This document shows, piece after piece, positions 21,346 through 33,105 of a DNA stretch of 64,000 nucleotides. Position 1 is the stretch's first letter. Every line of letters starts with the position of its first letter. The notes under the pieces were generated by a model. The model was given only the letters and a program-made list of their open reading frames with translations. It was not told the DNA's origin and ran no database searches. Both the position numbers and the translations under genes were made by a program. Source of the DNA: Amphiura filiformis (Eukaryota > Echinodermata > Ophiuroidea > Amphilepidida > Amphiuridae); assembly GCF_039555335.1 (NCBI RefSeq), contig NC_092629.1, positions 31,369,382 through 31,433,381 on the forward strand, in the 5' to 3' direction.

Positions 21346-22415
21346 ATAAATAAAAAATAGTGTATGTGCAATCGCAACTTTTCAACATATAGGTCAATCG
21401 TATATGGGGGAAGGTATAATGAGCAATAATATGGGTCTTTCATGAGCAGATGCTATAAAATGGGGGTCTTTGAGAGACATAGTTTTGAAAATATAAGACT
21501 TTGGTAGAAAATCTTAACAATGGGGTCTCTGAGAGGCAGATGGTAAAATCTGGGTAAAACCTTTGCACAAAAAGGCACAAAAAGGCACACAAATACACAT
21601 TATAATATTAATTAAGTGAACCAAAATTTCAAGCCGCAATTGGATGAGGTGGGTTCAGAGAAAGCCGTGAAAGGGTGAATGCCATTAAGTTTCAACTCAT
21701 CTTAAAAGTAACTTCAGGCGACGCGATCTTTTGTTGGTCGAAGCAACCAAAAAAAAATCGATTTTCATTGTCTAAATCAATATATTATTGGAAAATAACA
21801 CTTTCATGTTTTGCACAAGTTTATTCTACAAATCATATACTTTAAAAACCTGCTTGATTTAGTGTTGTTAATGAGTTATGTACGTTTTACAAAAGTGTTT
21901 TTGTTTCAGCCCTCTTTACAACGTAACTCAAGAACCACAGGACCTGCAAAAGTATACCTGTGATATTTGAATTCTTCTACACACTCGCTATAATATGAAA
22001 TGATCACAGCAATTTTGCCAAAATTCACTACCATTCGCAAGATGCAGTGAACTACCAAATCTCAACAGTTTACAATAGTTGCTAACCTAAACTTATGAGC
22101 GCAAGATGACAGGAGTGTCAGGAATGACTAAAAATAAAATCAAAATGCTGGTTGAACACAAACATACATTTTGCTTTCTTATTTTCTGAAATTGCCCAAT
22201 TGATACATCATGTAGAAGTCATATACGAAGGAAGGATCCTTCCAATTACCAATCATAGAGATCTTAATGAATTTATTAGATTTGCCCTACTAATTATTTC
22301 GAAATAGGACGACCTAATAACTAAGACAGGTTTTGACAGCTTCGGTGCCTATCATCAATCAGTCATGGTCAACTTACTTATTATAAACCAAATCATGATT
22401 TTGACAGGTCTTTTT
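21346..22415. other. Intergenic, nothing recognised
   Basis: No gene, RNA or clear repeat pair is seen. Confidence 0.45.
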
Positions 22416-22456
22416 TTTTTTTTTTTGGGGGGGTATATATATATATATATATATAT
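22410..22456. repeat. T-run, G-run and (TA)n microsatellite
   Basis: Sixteen T, then seven G, then about twelve TA units in direct succession. Confidence 0.85.
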
Positions 22457-22560
22457 CATTAAGTTCTGCCAAATGAAACATAGCTCAATCATATTTCACT
22501 GAGCACTAACTGGAGATATTAGGGAAAAGTTCATTATTTTACTAATGTCTTGTTTTCCCA
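22456..22560. repeat. Half copy of the 4674-5247 element
   Basis: GTTCTGCCAAATGAAACATA, AGCTCAATCAT, AAAAGTTCA and TTTTACTAATGTCTTG follow the order of the left arm at 4713-4815. Only one arm is present. Confidence 0.6.
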
Positions 22561-22901
22561 AAAGACCTAATTTTTTTAAATATATATAATATTTGCTTAC
22601 AGCATATATTCAACACTCTATAAAGTGGATACATATCATATAAAGAAATGCATTTGAACTCACAGTATTCCTATAGCACGGTTAGCACCAAAGAATCGGG
22701 TGTGGTTCATAAAAGTTTAAAGACCTTCCGATGAGTAGTGACTTTGCTACAAATTCTAACTTATCATTTCTCAATATTACTTGTCATTTTGCTTTTATTT
22801 GTGTCGCGACATTTACAAGGTGTTGTCTGTCTATACATACTCTTTAAAGTTTTCTTTCATCGACGAATTCCCCAGATCCACCGGCACAGGAAACCGCTAT
22901 C

Positions 22902-23153
22902 ATGGGGAACATTGCCAGATTGAAGCTTCAAAAACCACACGACCACGTGGCAAGCGCAGAGAAGCTCTCATCAAATAAGCGCATCCGTAAAGTAGGTTTC
23001 ATGGTTCCGGTGGATTGCAAACAGTCGATAAAATATTTCACAAGTGCCGTCTCCAGAAACCCTTCCCTAAATCACCAACCTGTTCTGAAGGCTTATAGAA
23101 TAGTACTTGATCATACAAATTTCTTAGGAAAAGCCCGGGAAATTAGATATTAA
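22902..23153 (+). CDS. Unrecognised 83-codon ORF, doubtful
   Basis: Starts ATG GGG AAC and encodes MGNIARLKLQKPHDHVASA, a basic, low-cysteine protein with no family I recognise. The first half (22876-22978) has more CpG than its surroundings, and another frame over it reads a basic stretch KTTRPRGKRREALIK before a stop. The MGN start invites an N-myristoylation idea, but nothing supports it. The ORF might equally be an exon fragment bounded by an acceptor-like TTCCCCAG (22868-22875), or chance. Confidence 0.2.
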   Translation: MGNIARLKLQKPHDHVASAEKLSSNKRIRKVGFMVPVDCKQSIKYFTSAVSRNPSLNHQPVLKAYRIVLDHTNFLGKAREIRY

Positions 23154-23425
23154 ATTAAAGTACATAATTGTCAGTGATTAACGGAACAAGAATTCACCGA
23201 AGCTCGGTCATTAGACTTTTTTTCACACGTAAAGACAAATTTTTTTTTTTTTTTACAATGACAGGTGAATTGTTTTGTCTTAAGAGCTGTCAAAGTTTTT
23301 TTGTTTGTATAAAAACTAATATACTAATTTGTATGTTCCGGTTGAAATATGTGACGGACGGCTGGTTGGCAGAGACTAGTAAGTAGCTTCAGGCTACTGA
23401 AAGTTGACACGCAAGTAATTTTGCG
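23154..23425. other. Left flank of the minisatellite
   Basis: Contains a T-run (23239-23253) and two small palindromes (AGCTTCAGGCTACTGA and CACGCAAGTAATTTTGCGTG) immediately before the array begins at about 23426. No copy of the MITE bounding the right side is present here. Confidence 0.5.
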
Positions 23426-24987
23426 TGCACCCACCCTTTTGGTTCTCTTTTAATGTTCAAGTGCGCCCATCATCCCTCTTTTTTCCCTTTTTGGAATGAC
23501 CGAGTGCACCCACCAATTTTGGTCTGTTTTTGGAATGACCGAGTGCACCCAACCATTTTGGTCTGTTTTTGGAATGACAGAGTGCAGTGCACCCACCCAT
23601 TTGGTTCTCTTTCTGGAATGACTGAGTGCACCCACCCATTTGGTTCTCTTTCTGGAATGACCGAGTGCACCCACCCATTTTGGTCTCTTTTTGGAATGAC
23701 CGAGTGCACCCGCCCATTTTGGTCTCTTTTTGGATGACCGAGTGCACCCACCCATTTTGGTCTCTTTTTGGAATGACCGTGTGCACCTGCCCATTTTGGT
23801 CTCTTTTTGGAATGACCGAGTGCACCCACCCATTTTGGTCTCTTTTTTGAATGACCGAGTGCACCCACCTATTTTGGTCTCTTTTTGGAATGACCGTGTG
23901 CACCCACCTTTTTGGAATGACAGTGCACCCACCCATGTTGGTCTCTTTTTGGAATGACCGAGTGCACCCACCTATTTTGGTCTCTTTTTGGAATGACCGA
24001 GTGCACCCACCCATTTTGGTCTCTTTTTGGAATGACCGAGTGCACCCACCCATTTTGGTCTCTATTTGGAATGACCGAGTCCACCCACCCTTTTGGTTCT
24101 CTTTTTGGAATGACCGAGTGCACCCACCCATTTTGGTCTCTTTTTCGAATGACCGAGTGCACCCAGCCATTTTGTTCTCTTTCTGGAATGACCGAGTGCA
24201 TCCACACATTTTGGACTCTTTTTGGAATGACCGAGTGCACCCACCCAATTTGGTCTCTTTTTGGAATGACCGAGTGCACCTACCCATTTTGGTCTCTTTT
24301 TGGAATGACCGAGTGCACCTACCCATTTTGATTCTCTTTTTGGAATGACCGAGTGCACCCACCCATTTTGGTCTCTTTTTGGAATGACCGAGTGCACCCA
24401 CCCATTTTGGTTTTCTTTTTGGAATGACCGAGTCCACCCACCCTATTGGTTCTCTTTTTGGAATGACCGAGTGCACCCACCCATTTTGGTCTGTTTTAGA
24501 ATGACCGAGTGCACCTACCCATTTTGGTTCTCTTTTTGGAATGACCGAGTGTACCCACCCATTTTGGTCTCTTTTTGGAATGACCGAGTGCACCCACCCA
24601 TTTTGGTCTCTTTTTGGAATGACCGAGTGCACCCACCCAATTTGGTCTCTTTTTGGTATGACCGAGTGCACCCACCCATTTTGATTCTCTTTTTGGAATG
24701 ACCGAGTGCACCCACCCAATTTGGTCTCTTTTTGGAATGACCGAGTGCACCCACCCATTTTGGTCTCTTTTTGGAATGACCGTGTGCACCCACCCATTTT
24801 GGTCTCTGTTTGGAATGAGCGAGTGCACCCAGCCATTTTGGTCTCTTTTTGGAATGACCGAGTGCACCCACCCAATTTGGTATCTTTTTGGAATGACCGA
24901 GTGCACCCACCCATTTTGGTCTCTTTTGGAATGACCGAGTGCACCCACCCATTTTGGTTTTCTTTTTGGAATGACCGAATGCACCCA

Positions 24988-25112
24988 GGTTAGCAAAATT
25001 GACAGAAAACGTTTAAATGTCGGGTTATATAAAGGATATATAAAGGGTATACAACGTTTCCGTAATATAACATTCACAAATATTTTCTGAAAACTTGCTG
25101 TCAAATATTCTA
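24988..25112. mobile_element. MITE fragment 1 inside the minisatellite
   Basis: Begins at GGTTAGCAAAATTGACAG and ends in CAAATATTCTA, then fuses to TGTGCGCCCACCC of the array. It is an internal piece of the CAGCAAACAC-family MITE, missing both ends. Confidence 0.85.
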
Positions 25113-25943
25113 TGTGCGCCCACCCTTTTGGTTCTCTTTCTGGAATGACCGAGTGCGCCCACCCTTTTGGATTTCTCTTTAGAATGACCGAGTGCACCAA
25201 TCATTGGTTTTCTCTTTGGAATGACCGAGTCCACCCACCCTTTTGGTTCTCTTTTTGGAATGACCGAGTCCACCCACCCATTTTGGTCTCTGTTTGGAAT
25301 GAGCGAGTGCACCCAGCCATTTTGGTCTCTTTTTGGAATGACCGAGTGCACCCAGCCATTTTGGTCTCTTTTGGGAATGACCGAGTGCACCTACCCATTT
25401 TGATTCTCTTTTTGGAATGACCGAGTGCACCCACCCATTTTGGTATCTTTTTGGAATGACTGAGTGCACCCACCCAATTTGGTCTCTTTTGGGAATGACC
25501 GAGTGCACCTACCCATTTTGATTCTCTTTTGGAATGACCGAGTCCACCCACCCATTTTGGTCTCTTTTTGGAATGACCGAGTGCACCCAGCCATTTTGGT
25601 CTCTTTTGGGAATGACCGAGTGCACCTACCCATTTTGATTCTCTTTTTGGAATGACCGAGTCCACCCACCCATTTTGGTCTCTTTTTGGAATGACAGAGT
25701 GCACCCACCCATGTTGGTCTCTTTTTGGAATGACCGAGTGCACCCACCCATTTTGGTCTCTTTTTGGAATGATCGTGTGCACCCACCCATTTTGGTCTCT
25801 GTTTGGAATGAGCGAGTGCACCCACCCATTTTGATTCTCTTTTTGGAATGACCGAGTGCACCCACCCATTTTGGTCTGTTTTTGGAATGACCGAGTGCAC
25901 CCACCCATTTTGGTTTTCTTTTTGGAATGACCGAATGCACCCA

Positions 25944-26069
25944 GGTTAGCAAAAATTGACAGAAAACGTTTAAATGTCGGGTTATATAAAGGATATATAA
26001 AGGGTATACAACGTTTCCGTAATATAACATTCACAAATATTTTCTGAAAACTTGCTGTCAAATATTCTA
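25944..26069. mobile_element. MITE fragment 2 inside the minisatellite
   Basis: Same breakpoints and orientation as the first fragment, 956 bp downstream of its start. The following units (TTTTGGTTCTCTTTCTGG, then TTGGATTTCTCTTTAG) are also the same. Confidence 0.85.
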
Positions 26070-26999
26070 TGTGCGCCCACCCTTTTGGTTCTCTTTCTGG
26101 AATGACCAAGTGCGCCCACCCTTTTGGATTTCTCTTTAGAATGACCGAGTGCACCAATCATTGGTTTTCTCTTTGGAATGACCGAGTCCACCCACCCTTT
26201 TGGTTCTCTTTTTGGAATGACCGAGTCCACCCACCCATTTTGGTCTCTGTTTGGAATGAGCGAGTGCACCCACCCATTTTGGTCTCTTTTTGGAATGACC
26301 GAGTGCACCCAGCCATTTTGGTCTCTTTTGGGAATGACCGAGTGCACCTACCCATTTTGATTCTCTTTTGGAATGACCGAGTGCACCCACCCATTTTGGT
26401 ATCTTTTGGAATGACCGAGTGCACCCACCCATTTTGGTCTCTTTTTGGAATGACCGAGTGCACCCACCCATTTTGGTCTCTCTTTGGAATGACCGAGTGC
26501 ACCCAGCCATTTTGGTCTCTTTTGGGAATGACCGAGTGCACCTACCCATTTTGATTCTCTTTTTGGAATGACCGAGTCCACCCACCCATTTTGGTCTCTT
26601 TTTGGAATGACCGAGTGCACCCAGCCATTTTGGTCTCTTTTTGGAATGACCGAGTGCACCCACCCAATTTGGTCTCTTTTTGGAATGACCGAGTGCACCC
26701 ACCCATTTTGATTCTCTTTTTGGAATGACCGAGTGCACCCACCCAATTTGGTCTCTTTTTGGAATGACCGAGTGCACCCACCCATTTGAATGTGTGCACC
26801 CACCCATTTTGGTCTCTGTTTGGAATGAGCGAGTGCACCCAGCCATTTTGGTCTCTTTTTGGAATGACCGAGTGCACCTACCCATTTTGATTCTCTTTTT
26901 GGAATGACCGAGTGCACCCACCCATTTTGGTCTCTTTTTGGAATGACCGAGTGCACCCACCCATTTTGGTTTTCTTTTTGGAATGACCGAATGCACCCA

Positions 27000-27125
27000 G
27001 GTTAGCAAAAATTGACAGAAAACGTTTAAATGTCGGGTTATATAAAGGATATATAAAGGGTATACAACGTTTCCGTAATATAACATTCACAAATATTTTC
27101 TGAAAACTTGCTGTCAAATATTCTA
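27000..27125. mobile_element. MITE fragment 3 inside the minisatellite
   Basis: Same junctions, 1056 bp after fragment 2. About 100 bp more of the 39-bp units separate it from fragment 2 than separate fragments 1 and 2. Confidence 0.85.
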
Positions 27126-27956
27126 TGTGCGCCCACCCTTTTGGTTCTCTTTCTGGAATGACCGAGTGCGCCCACCCTTTTGGATTTCTCTTTAGAATGA
27201 CCGAGTGCACCAATCATTGGTTTTCTCTTTGGAATGACCGAGTCCACCCACCCTTTTGGTTCTCTTTTTGGAATGACCGAGTCCACCCACCCATTTTGGT
27301 CTCTGTTTGGAATGAGCTAGTGCACCCAGCCATTTTGGTCTCTTTTTGGAATGACCGAGTGCACCCAGCCATTTTGGTCTCTTTTTGGAATGACCGAGTG
27401 CACCTACCCATTTTGATTCTCTTTTTGGAATGACCGAGTGCACCCACCCATTTTGGTATCTTTTTGGAATGACTGAGTGCACCCACCCAATTTGGTCTCT
27501 TTTGGGAATGACCGAGTGCACCTACCCATTTTGATTCTCTTTTTGGAATGACCGAGTCCACCCACCCATTTTGGTCTCTTTTTGGAATGACCGAGTGCAC
27601 CCAGCCATTTTGGTCTCTTTTGGGAATGACCGAGTGCACCTACCCATTTTGATTCTCTTTTGGAATGACCGAGTCCACCCACCCATTTTGGTCTCTTTTT
27701 GGAATGACCGAGTGCACCCACCCATGTTGGTCTCTTTTTGGAATGACCGAGTGCACCCACCCATTTTGGTCTCTTTTTGGAATGATCGTGTGCACCCACC
27801 CATTTTGGTCTCTGTTTGGAATGAGCGAGTGCACCCACCCATTTTGATTCTCTTTTTGGAATGACCGAGTGCACCCACCCATTTTGGTCTCTTTTTGGAA
27901 TGACCGAGTGCACCCACCAATTTTGGTTTTCTTTTTGGAATGACCGAATGCACCCA

Positions 27957-28082
27957 GGTTAGCAAAAATTGACAGAAAACGTTTAAATGTCGGGTTATAT
28001 AAAGGATATATAAAGGGTATACAACGTTTCCGTAATATAACATTCACAAATATTTTCTGAAAACTTGCTGTCAAATATTCTA
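27957..28082. mobile_element. MITE fragment 4 inside the minisatellite
   Basis: Same junctions, 957 bp after fragment 3. The preceding segment closely resembles the one before fragment 2, indicating block duplication. Confidence 0.85.
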
Positions 28083-29336
28083 TGTGCGCCCACCCTTTTG
28101 GTTCTCTTTCTGGAATGACCAAGTGCGCCCACCCTTTTGGATTTCTCTTTAGAATGACCGAGTGCACCAATCATTGGTTTTCTCTTTGGAATGACCGAGT
28201 CCACCCACCCTTTTGGTTCTCTTTTTGGAATGACCGAGTCCACCCACCCATTTTGGTCTCTGTTTGGAATGAGCGAGTGCACCCACCCATTTTGGTCTCT
28301 TTTTGGAATGACCGAGTGCACCCAGCCATTTTGGTCTCTTTTGGGAATGACCGAGTGCACCTACCCATTTTGATTCTCTTTTTGGAATGACCGAGTGCAC
28401 CCACCCATTTTGGTATCTTTTTGGAATGACCGAGTGCACCCACCCATTTTGGTCTCTTTTTGGAATGACCGAGTGCACCCACCCATTTTGGTCTCTCTTT
28501 GGAATGACCGAGTGCACCCAGCCATTTTGGTCTCTTTTGGGAATGACCGAGTGCACCTACCCATTTTGATTCTTTTTTTGGAATGACCAGCCCACCCACC
28601 CATTTTGGTCTCTTTTTGGAATGACCGAGTGCACCCAGCCATTTTGGTCTCTTTTGGGAATGACCGAGTGCACCTACCCATTTTGATTCTCTTTTGGAAT
28701 GACCGAGTCCACCCACCCATTTTGGTCTCTTTTTGAAATGACCGAGTGCACCCACCCATTTTGGTCTCTTTTTGGAATGACCGAGTGCACCCACCCATTT
28801 TGGTCTCTTTTTGGAATGACCGAGTGCACCCACCCAATTTGGTCTCTTTTTGGAATGACCGAGTGCACCTACCCCGTCTGATTCTCTTTTTGGAATGACC
28901 GAGTCCACCCACCCATTTTGGTCTCTTTTTGGAATGACCGAGTGCACCCAGCCATTTTGGTCTCTTTTGGGAATGACCGAGTGCACCTACCCATTCTCTT
29001 TTTGGAGTGACCGAGTCCCCCCACCCATTTTGGTCTTTTTTTGGAATGACTGAGTCCACCCCCCCAATTTTGTCTCTTTTTGGAATGACCGAGTGCACCC
29101 ACCCATGTTGGTCTCTTTTTGGAATGACCGAGTGCACCCACCCATTTTGGTCTCTTTTTGGAATGATCGTGTGCACCCACCCATTTTGGTCTCTGTTTGG
29201 AATGAGCGAGTGCACCCACCCATTTTGATTCTCTTTTTGGAATGACCGAGTGCACCCACCCATTTTGGTCTCTTTTTGGAATGACCGAGTGCACCCACCC
29301 ATTTTGGTTTTCTTTTGGAATGACCGAATGCACCCA

Positions 29337-29462
29337 GGTTAGCAAAAATTGACAGAAAACGTTTAAATGTCGGGTTATATAAAGGATATATAAAGGGTAT
29401 ACAACGTTTCCGTAATATAACATTCACAAATATTTTCTGAAAACTTGCTGTCAAATATTCTA
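29337..29462. mobile_element. MITE fragment 5 inside the minisatellite
   Basis: Same junctions, 1380 bp after fragment 4, so this block gained roughly eleven extra 39-bp units. Confidence 0.85.
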
Positions 29463-30796
29463 TGTGCGCCCACCCTTTTGGTTCTCTTTCTGGAATGACC
29501 AAGTGCGCCCACCCTTTTGGATTTCTCTTTAGAATGACCGAGTGCACCAATCATTGGTTTCTCTTTGGAATGACCGAGTCCACCCACCCTTTTGGTTCTC
29601 TTTTGGAATGACCGAGTCCACCCACCCATTTTGGTCTCTGTTTGGAATGAGCGAGTGCACCCACCCATTTTGGTCTCTTTTTGGAATGACCGAGTGCACC
29701 CAGCCATTTTGGTCTCTTTTGGGAATGACCGAGTGCACCTACCCATTTTGATTCTCTTTTTGGAATGACCGAGTGCACCCACCCATTTTGGTCTCTTTTT
29801 GGAATGACCGAGTGCACCCACCCATTTTGGTCTCTTTTTGGAATGACCGAGTGCACCAACCCATTTTGGTCTCTCTTTGGAATGACCGAGTGCACCCAGC
29901 CATTTTGGTCTCTTTTGGGAATGACCGAGTGCACCTACCCATTTTGATTCTCTTTTTGGAATGACCGAGTCCACCCACCCATTTTGGTCTCTTTTTGGAA
30001 TGACCGAGTGCACCCAGCCATTTTGGTCTCTTTTGGGAATGACCGAGTGCACCTACCCATTTTGATTCTCTTTTTGGAATGACCGAGTCCACCCACCCAT
30101 TTTGGTCTCTTTTTGGAATGACCGAGTGCACCCACCCATTTTGGTCTCTTTTTGGAATGACCGAGTGCACCCACCCATTTTGGTCTCTTTTTGGAATGAC
30201 CGAGTGCACCCACCCAATTTGGTCTCTTTTTGGAATGACCGAGTGCACCTGCCCCTTTTGAGTCTCTTTTTGGAATGACCGAGTGCACCCACCCAATTTG
30301 GTCTCTTTTTGGAATGACCGAGTGCACCCACCCATTTTGGTCTCTTTTTGGAATGACCGAGTGCACCCACCCATTTTGGTCTCTTTTTGGAATGACCGTG
30401 TGCACCTACCCTTTTTGGTCTCTTTTTGGAATGACCGAGTGCATCCAACCATTTTGGTCTCTTTTTGGAATGACCGAGTGCACCTACCCATTTTGATTCT
30501 CTTTTTGGAATGACCGAGTGCACCCACCCAATTTGGTCTCTTTTTGGAATGACCGAGTGCACCCACCCATTTTGGTCTCTTTTTGGAATGACCGAGTGCA
30601 CCCACCCATTTTGGTCTCTTTTTGGAATGACCGTGTGCACCTACCCTTTTTGGTCTCTTTTTGGAATGACCGAGTGCATCCAACCATTTTGGTCTCTTTT
30701 TGGAATGACCGAGTGCACCCACCCATTTTGGTCTCTTTTTGGATTGACCGAGTGAACCCACCCAATTGGTTTTCTTTTGGAATGACCGAGTGCACC

Positions 30797-31188
30797 CAGC
30801 AAACACAAAACGTTTTTCACATTATTCACAACAAAAGGTTAGCAGAAATTGACAGAAAACGTTTAAATGTCGGGTTATATAAAGGCTATATAAAGGGTAT
30901 AAAACGTTTCCGTAATATAACATTCATCTGATAACTTGCTGTCAAATATTCTACTATAATGTTATTTAAATATTGACAAGATATTTTGTACAACATTTTG
31001 GAAAAATGTTTGTAAAAATATTGTACAATAACATTTTGACAATATTAAAAAAAATGTTTTTGTAGCATTTTTAATATAAAACGTTTTCATGATCAAACCT
31101 GACATTTTAATGTTGTTAAAATGTTTTCACCAAATCCAAAACCCTAAATATAACCAGTTTAAAACGTTCAACGTTTTTGTGTTTGCTG
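30797..31188. mobile_element. Complete CAGCAAACAC-family MITE bounding the array
   Basis: The left end CAGCAAACACAAAACGTTTT and the right end CGTTTTTGTGTTTGCTG are inverted. The last minisatellite unit (GAGTGCACC) abuts the left end without a gap. The internal GGTTAGCAGAAATTGACAG to CAAATATTCTA segment is the source type of the five fragments. However, those carry extra bases (ACAAATATTTTCTGA region) absent here, so they derive from a sister copy. Confidence 0.85.
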
Positions 31189-31751
31189 TGAAGTTATGAA
31201 AGAAAGGGGGCATTTTACCCAATGAAGGAGGTCGTGAAAGAATAGACGTATCTCTTTAAAGGGGCATTTCGTGATCCACAGCATCACCCCCACTTTTCTC
31301 AAAAAAGTTGAGATCTTTATACCACTGGAAAAGAGAATTTTTATGTGGTGTGTACGTGTGAACAAAAATGATTCTTGTACACAATGCTGATTTATCGACG
31401 AGATTTGTTCAGGGCTACATATTCACGTGATTAGCAAACAATAACATTGGGCAATTCAGTTGGTCAAAAGTTTCCCTAAATCGTAGTCTGTTTCTAAGAC
31501 CTGAAATGAAACAGGGATGAATTAAATATACTATACTAGTAATCATGCATGGAGTATAAAATGCTGACTGAATAACTGTATAATTGTTGCTTGTGGTAAA
31601 CATGACGAAAGGGTATTGCATTATTCAATCTGATTGCAGACATAGGCCTTCGCAGTTGTTGAGTGCAACCTGCTTGTAGTGCAGTGCGATATATTCAAAA
31701 ATTGTTTTAACCTATTGCTATGGTAGTTTAACCTGTAACATCATCACTTCT
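31189..31751. other. Intergenic or upstream region, nothing recognised
   Basis: No gene supported on either strand. Short open frames on the minus strand lack domain character. Confidence 0.4.
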
Positions 31752-31814
31752 ATGGCGAATAAACTCGAGTCAGTAAACCCATTACATTTTCTACAAAAGC
31801 AACATTTTCAACGG
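31752..31814 (+). CDS. Candidate first coding exon with perfect donor
   Basis: ATG at 31752 opens 21 codons (MANKLESVNPLHFLQKQHF and two more) ending exactly at CGG followed by GTAAGTGC, a strong splice donor in phase 0. The upstream sequence CACTTCTATGG gives a G at +4. No matching downstream exon could be identified before the transposon at 32207, and no family is recognised. Short ATG-to-GTAAGT stretches occur by chance, so this is a lead only. Confidence 0.25.
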
Positions 31815-32206
31815 GTAAGTGCATATTTTGAATTTGCATTTTTTTTATCATGAAAAGAGTTATAGTGGCAACTGAGCTACAAGACAAATGAGGCATCAGA
31901 TGTTGCAGAACAAATTAATTGACCGCTTTGTTTACTGAAACATATCTTTTTGTTCTAAACGACCAATTGAATGTCAATGTATAATCTTAAATAGTTTTAC
32001 GAAGAACTAAATTGGGTCCTGCAAAGGACAGAAAAATACTTTTCAAGACATGGAAAAAGGTTTGGTAAATGCCAGAAAGAACCATTTCGGGTTATCGCAA
32101 TTCCTTAAACCCAGTACTTTTGAGCTGTCCTGTATGTAGAATCAAAACCCAAAAATATTGGGTTGTTTTGCTCCATAATCCATATCCATATTATATACTC
32201 ATGATA

Positions 32207-32743
32207 CTGCGCCAAAAAGTATCCGAACATGGAAACAAAATATCCTAATTATAAAACTAAACCATTATTTGTGTATTTGTTTTTAATAGATGCACTATCA
32301 AATCCTGCACAATATGACACCCCATTGAATCCAATGTGACCTTAAGAAGTATTTGATTAGACGAATGTCCCGTTTTTAAAGTGACAAATGTATGGCTAGC
32401 TAATTAATGCACGCCTGAAACAAACAAAAAAACTGGAAAAAATAAAATAAAAGGTGTGAAAAGTACAGAGAAGAAAAAAATGAAATAAAAACTTACTGCT
32501 TTAAATAAAGCTTGACCGAAGAAACTGTGTTTCTCTTTGTTGCGCTGTTCGCTTTGTACATACCAGTTTGTCAATTTTAAAACTGGACCTTCGTCTAATC
32601 AAATGCTTGTATCTTTACTTCTTGAAGTCACATTGGATTCAATGGGGTGTCAAAATGTGCAGAATTAGATAGTGCATCTATTAAATATATAAATTGATCC
32701 ATTATGATTTAGTTTTAAAAGTTCGGATACTTTTTTGGCGCAG
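32207..32743. mobile_element. Tc1/mariner-type MITE with about 185-bp TIRs
   Basis: The left arm (32207 to about 32392) and right arm (about 32567-32743) are reverse complements. Shared words are CTGCGCCAAAAAGTATCCGA, TAGATGCACTATC, ACACCCCATTGAATCCAATG and TTTGATTAGACGAA. TA flanks both ends (32205-32206 and 32744-32745). The 175-bp centre has no transposase, so the element is non-autonomous. Confidence 0.85.
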
Positions 32744-33105
32744 TATATTTAGCAATTTTCAATCAATCAATGCAATGCAACATTGTTACGGACATGAAAA
32801 CTGTCATTGTATTTATTTCTCATGTTTCAGGAAAACGTAACTGCAGCGATATTGATTTTGTCGTTTGCTTATTACTCAAGTGATTTCAAACTAAGTTTCC
32901 AAAATCGTGTATCTATTTCACTGTGTTTTATCAAAGTTAGCAAACTATTTTCTCTATGACAAGTCTTGTTCAAGTGGGCGATGTTCTCATGCCCGAATTC
33001 AAATGTCAGATTTCTGGCGCTGCTTTAAAACTCGCACATCACGTGCGGAGATGAGATAAATGTCGGGCCTTTACTTCATGTATACTTCGGCCATATAAGC
33101 TTATA

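Larger units (their letters stand above)
23426..30796. repeat. Large 39-bp minisatellite with higher-order structure
   Basis: The unit is GGAATGACCGAGTGCACCCA followed by CCCATTTTGGTCTCTTTTT, 39 bp. It is repeated roughly 170 times over 7.4 kb, with variants at fixed places: GAGTGC/GAGTCC, CACCCA/CAGCCA/CTACCCA, GGTCTC/GATTCTC, CTTTTT/CTTTTGG. Because 39 is divisible by three and the unit lacks stops, all six frames stay open for long spans, encoding thirteen-residue repeats. Units of 38 or 40 bp and the inserted MITE pieces shift the frames, so I do not regard these as genes. Five 125-bp MITE fragments punctuate the array and define a higher-order repeat with start-to-start distances of 956, 1056, 957 and 1380 bp. 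Confidence 0.95.

Noticed and set aside
23457-24944. 495-codon open frame on the minus strand
   Set aside because: It is a by-product of a stop-free 39-bp repeat. Overlapping long frames exist in other phases and on the other strand, and unit length changes switch the frame.
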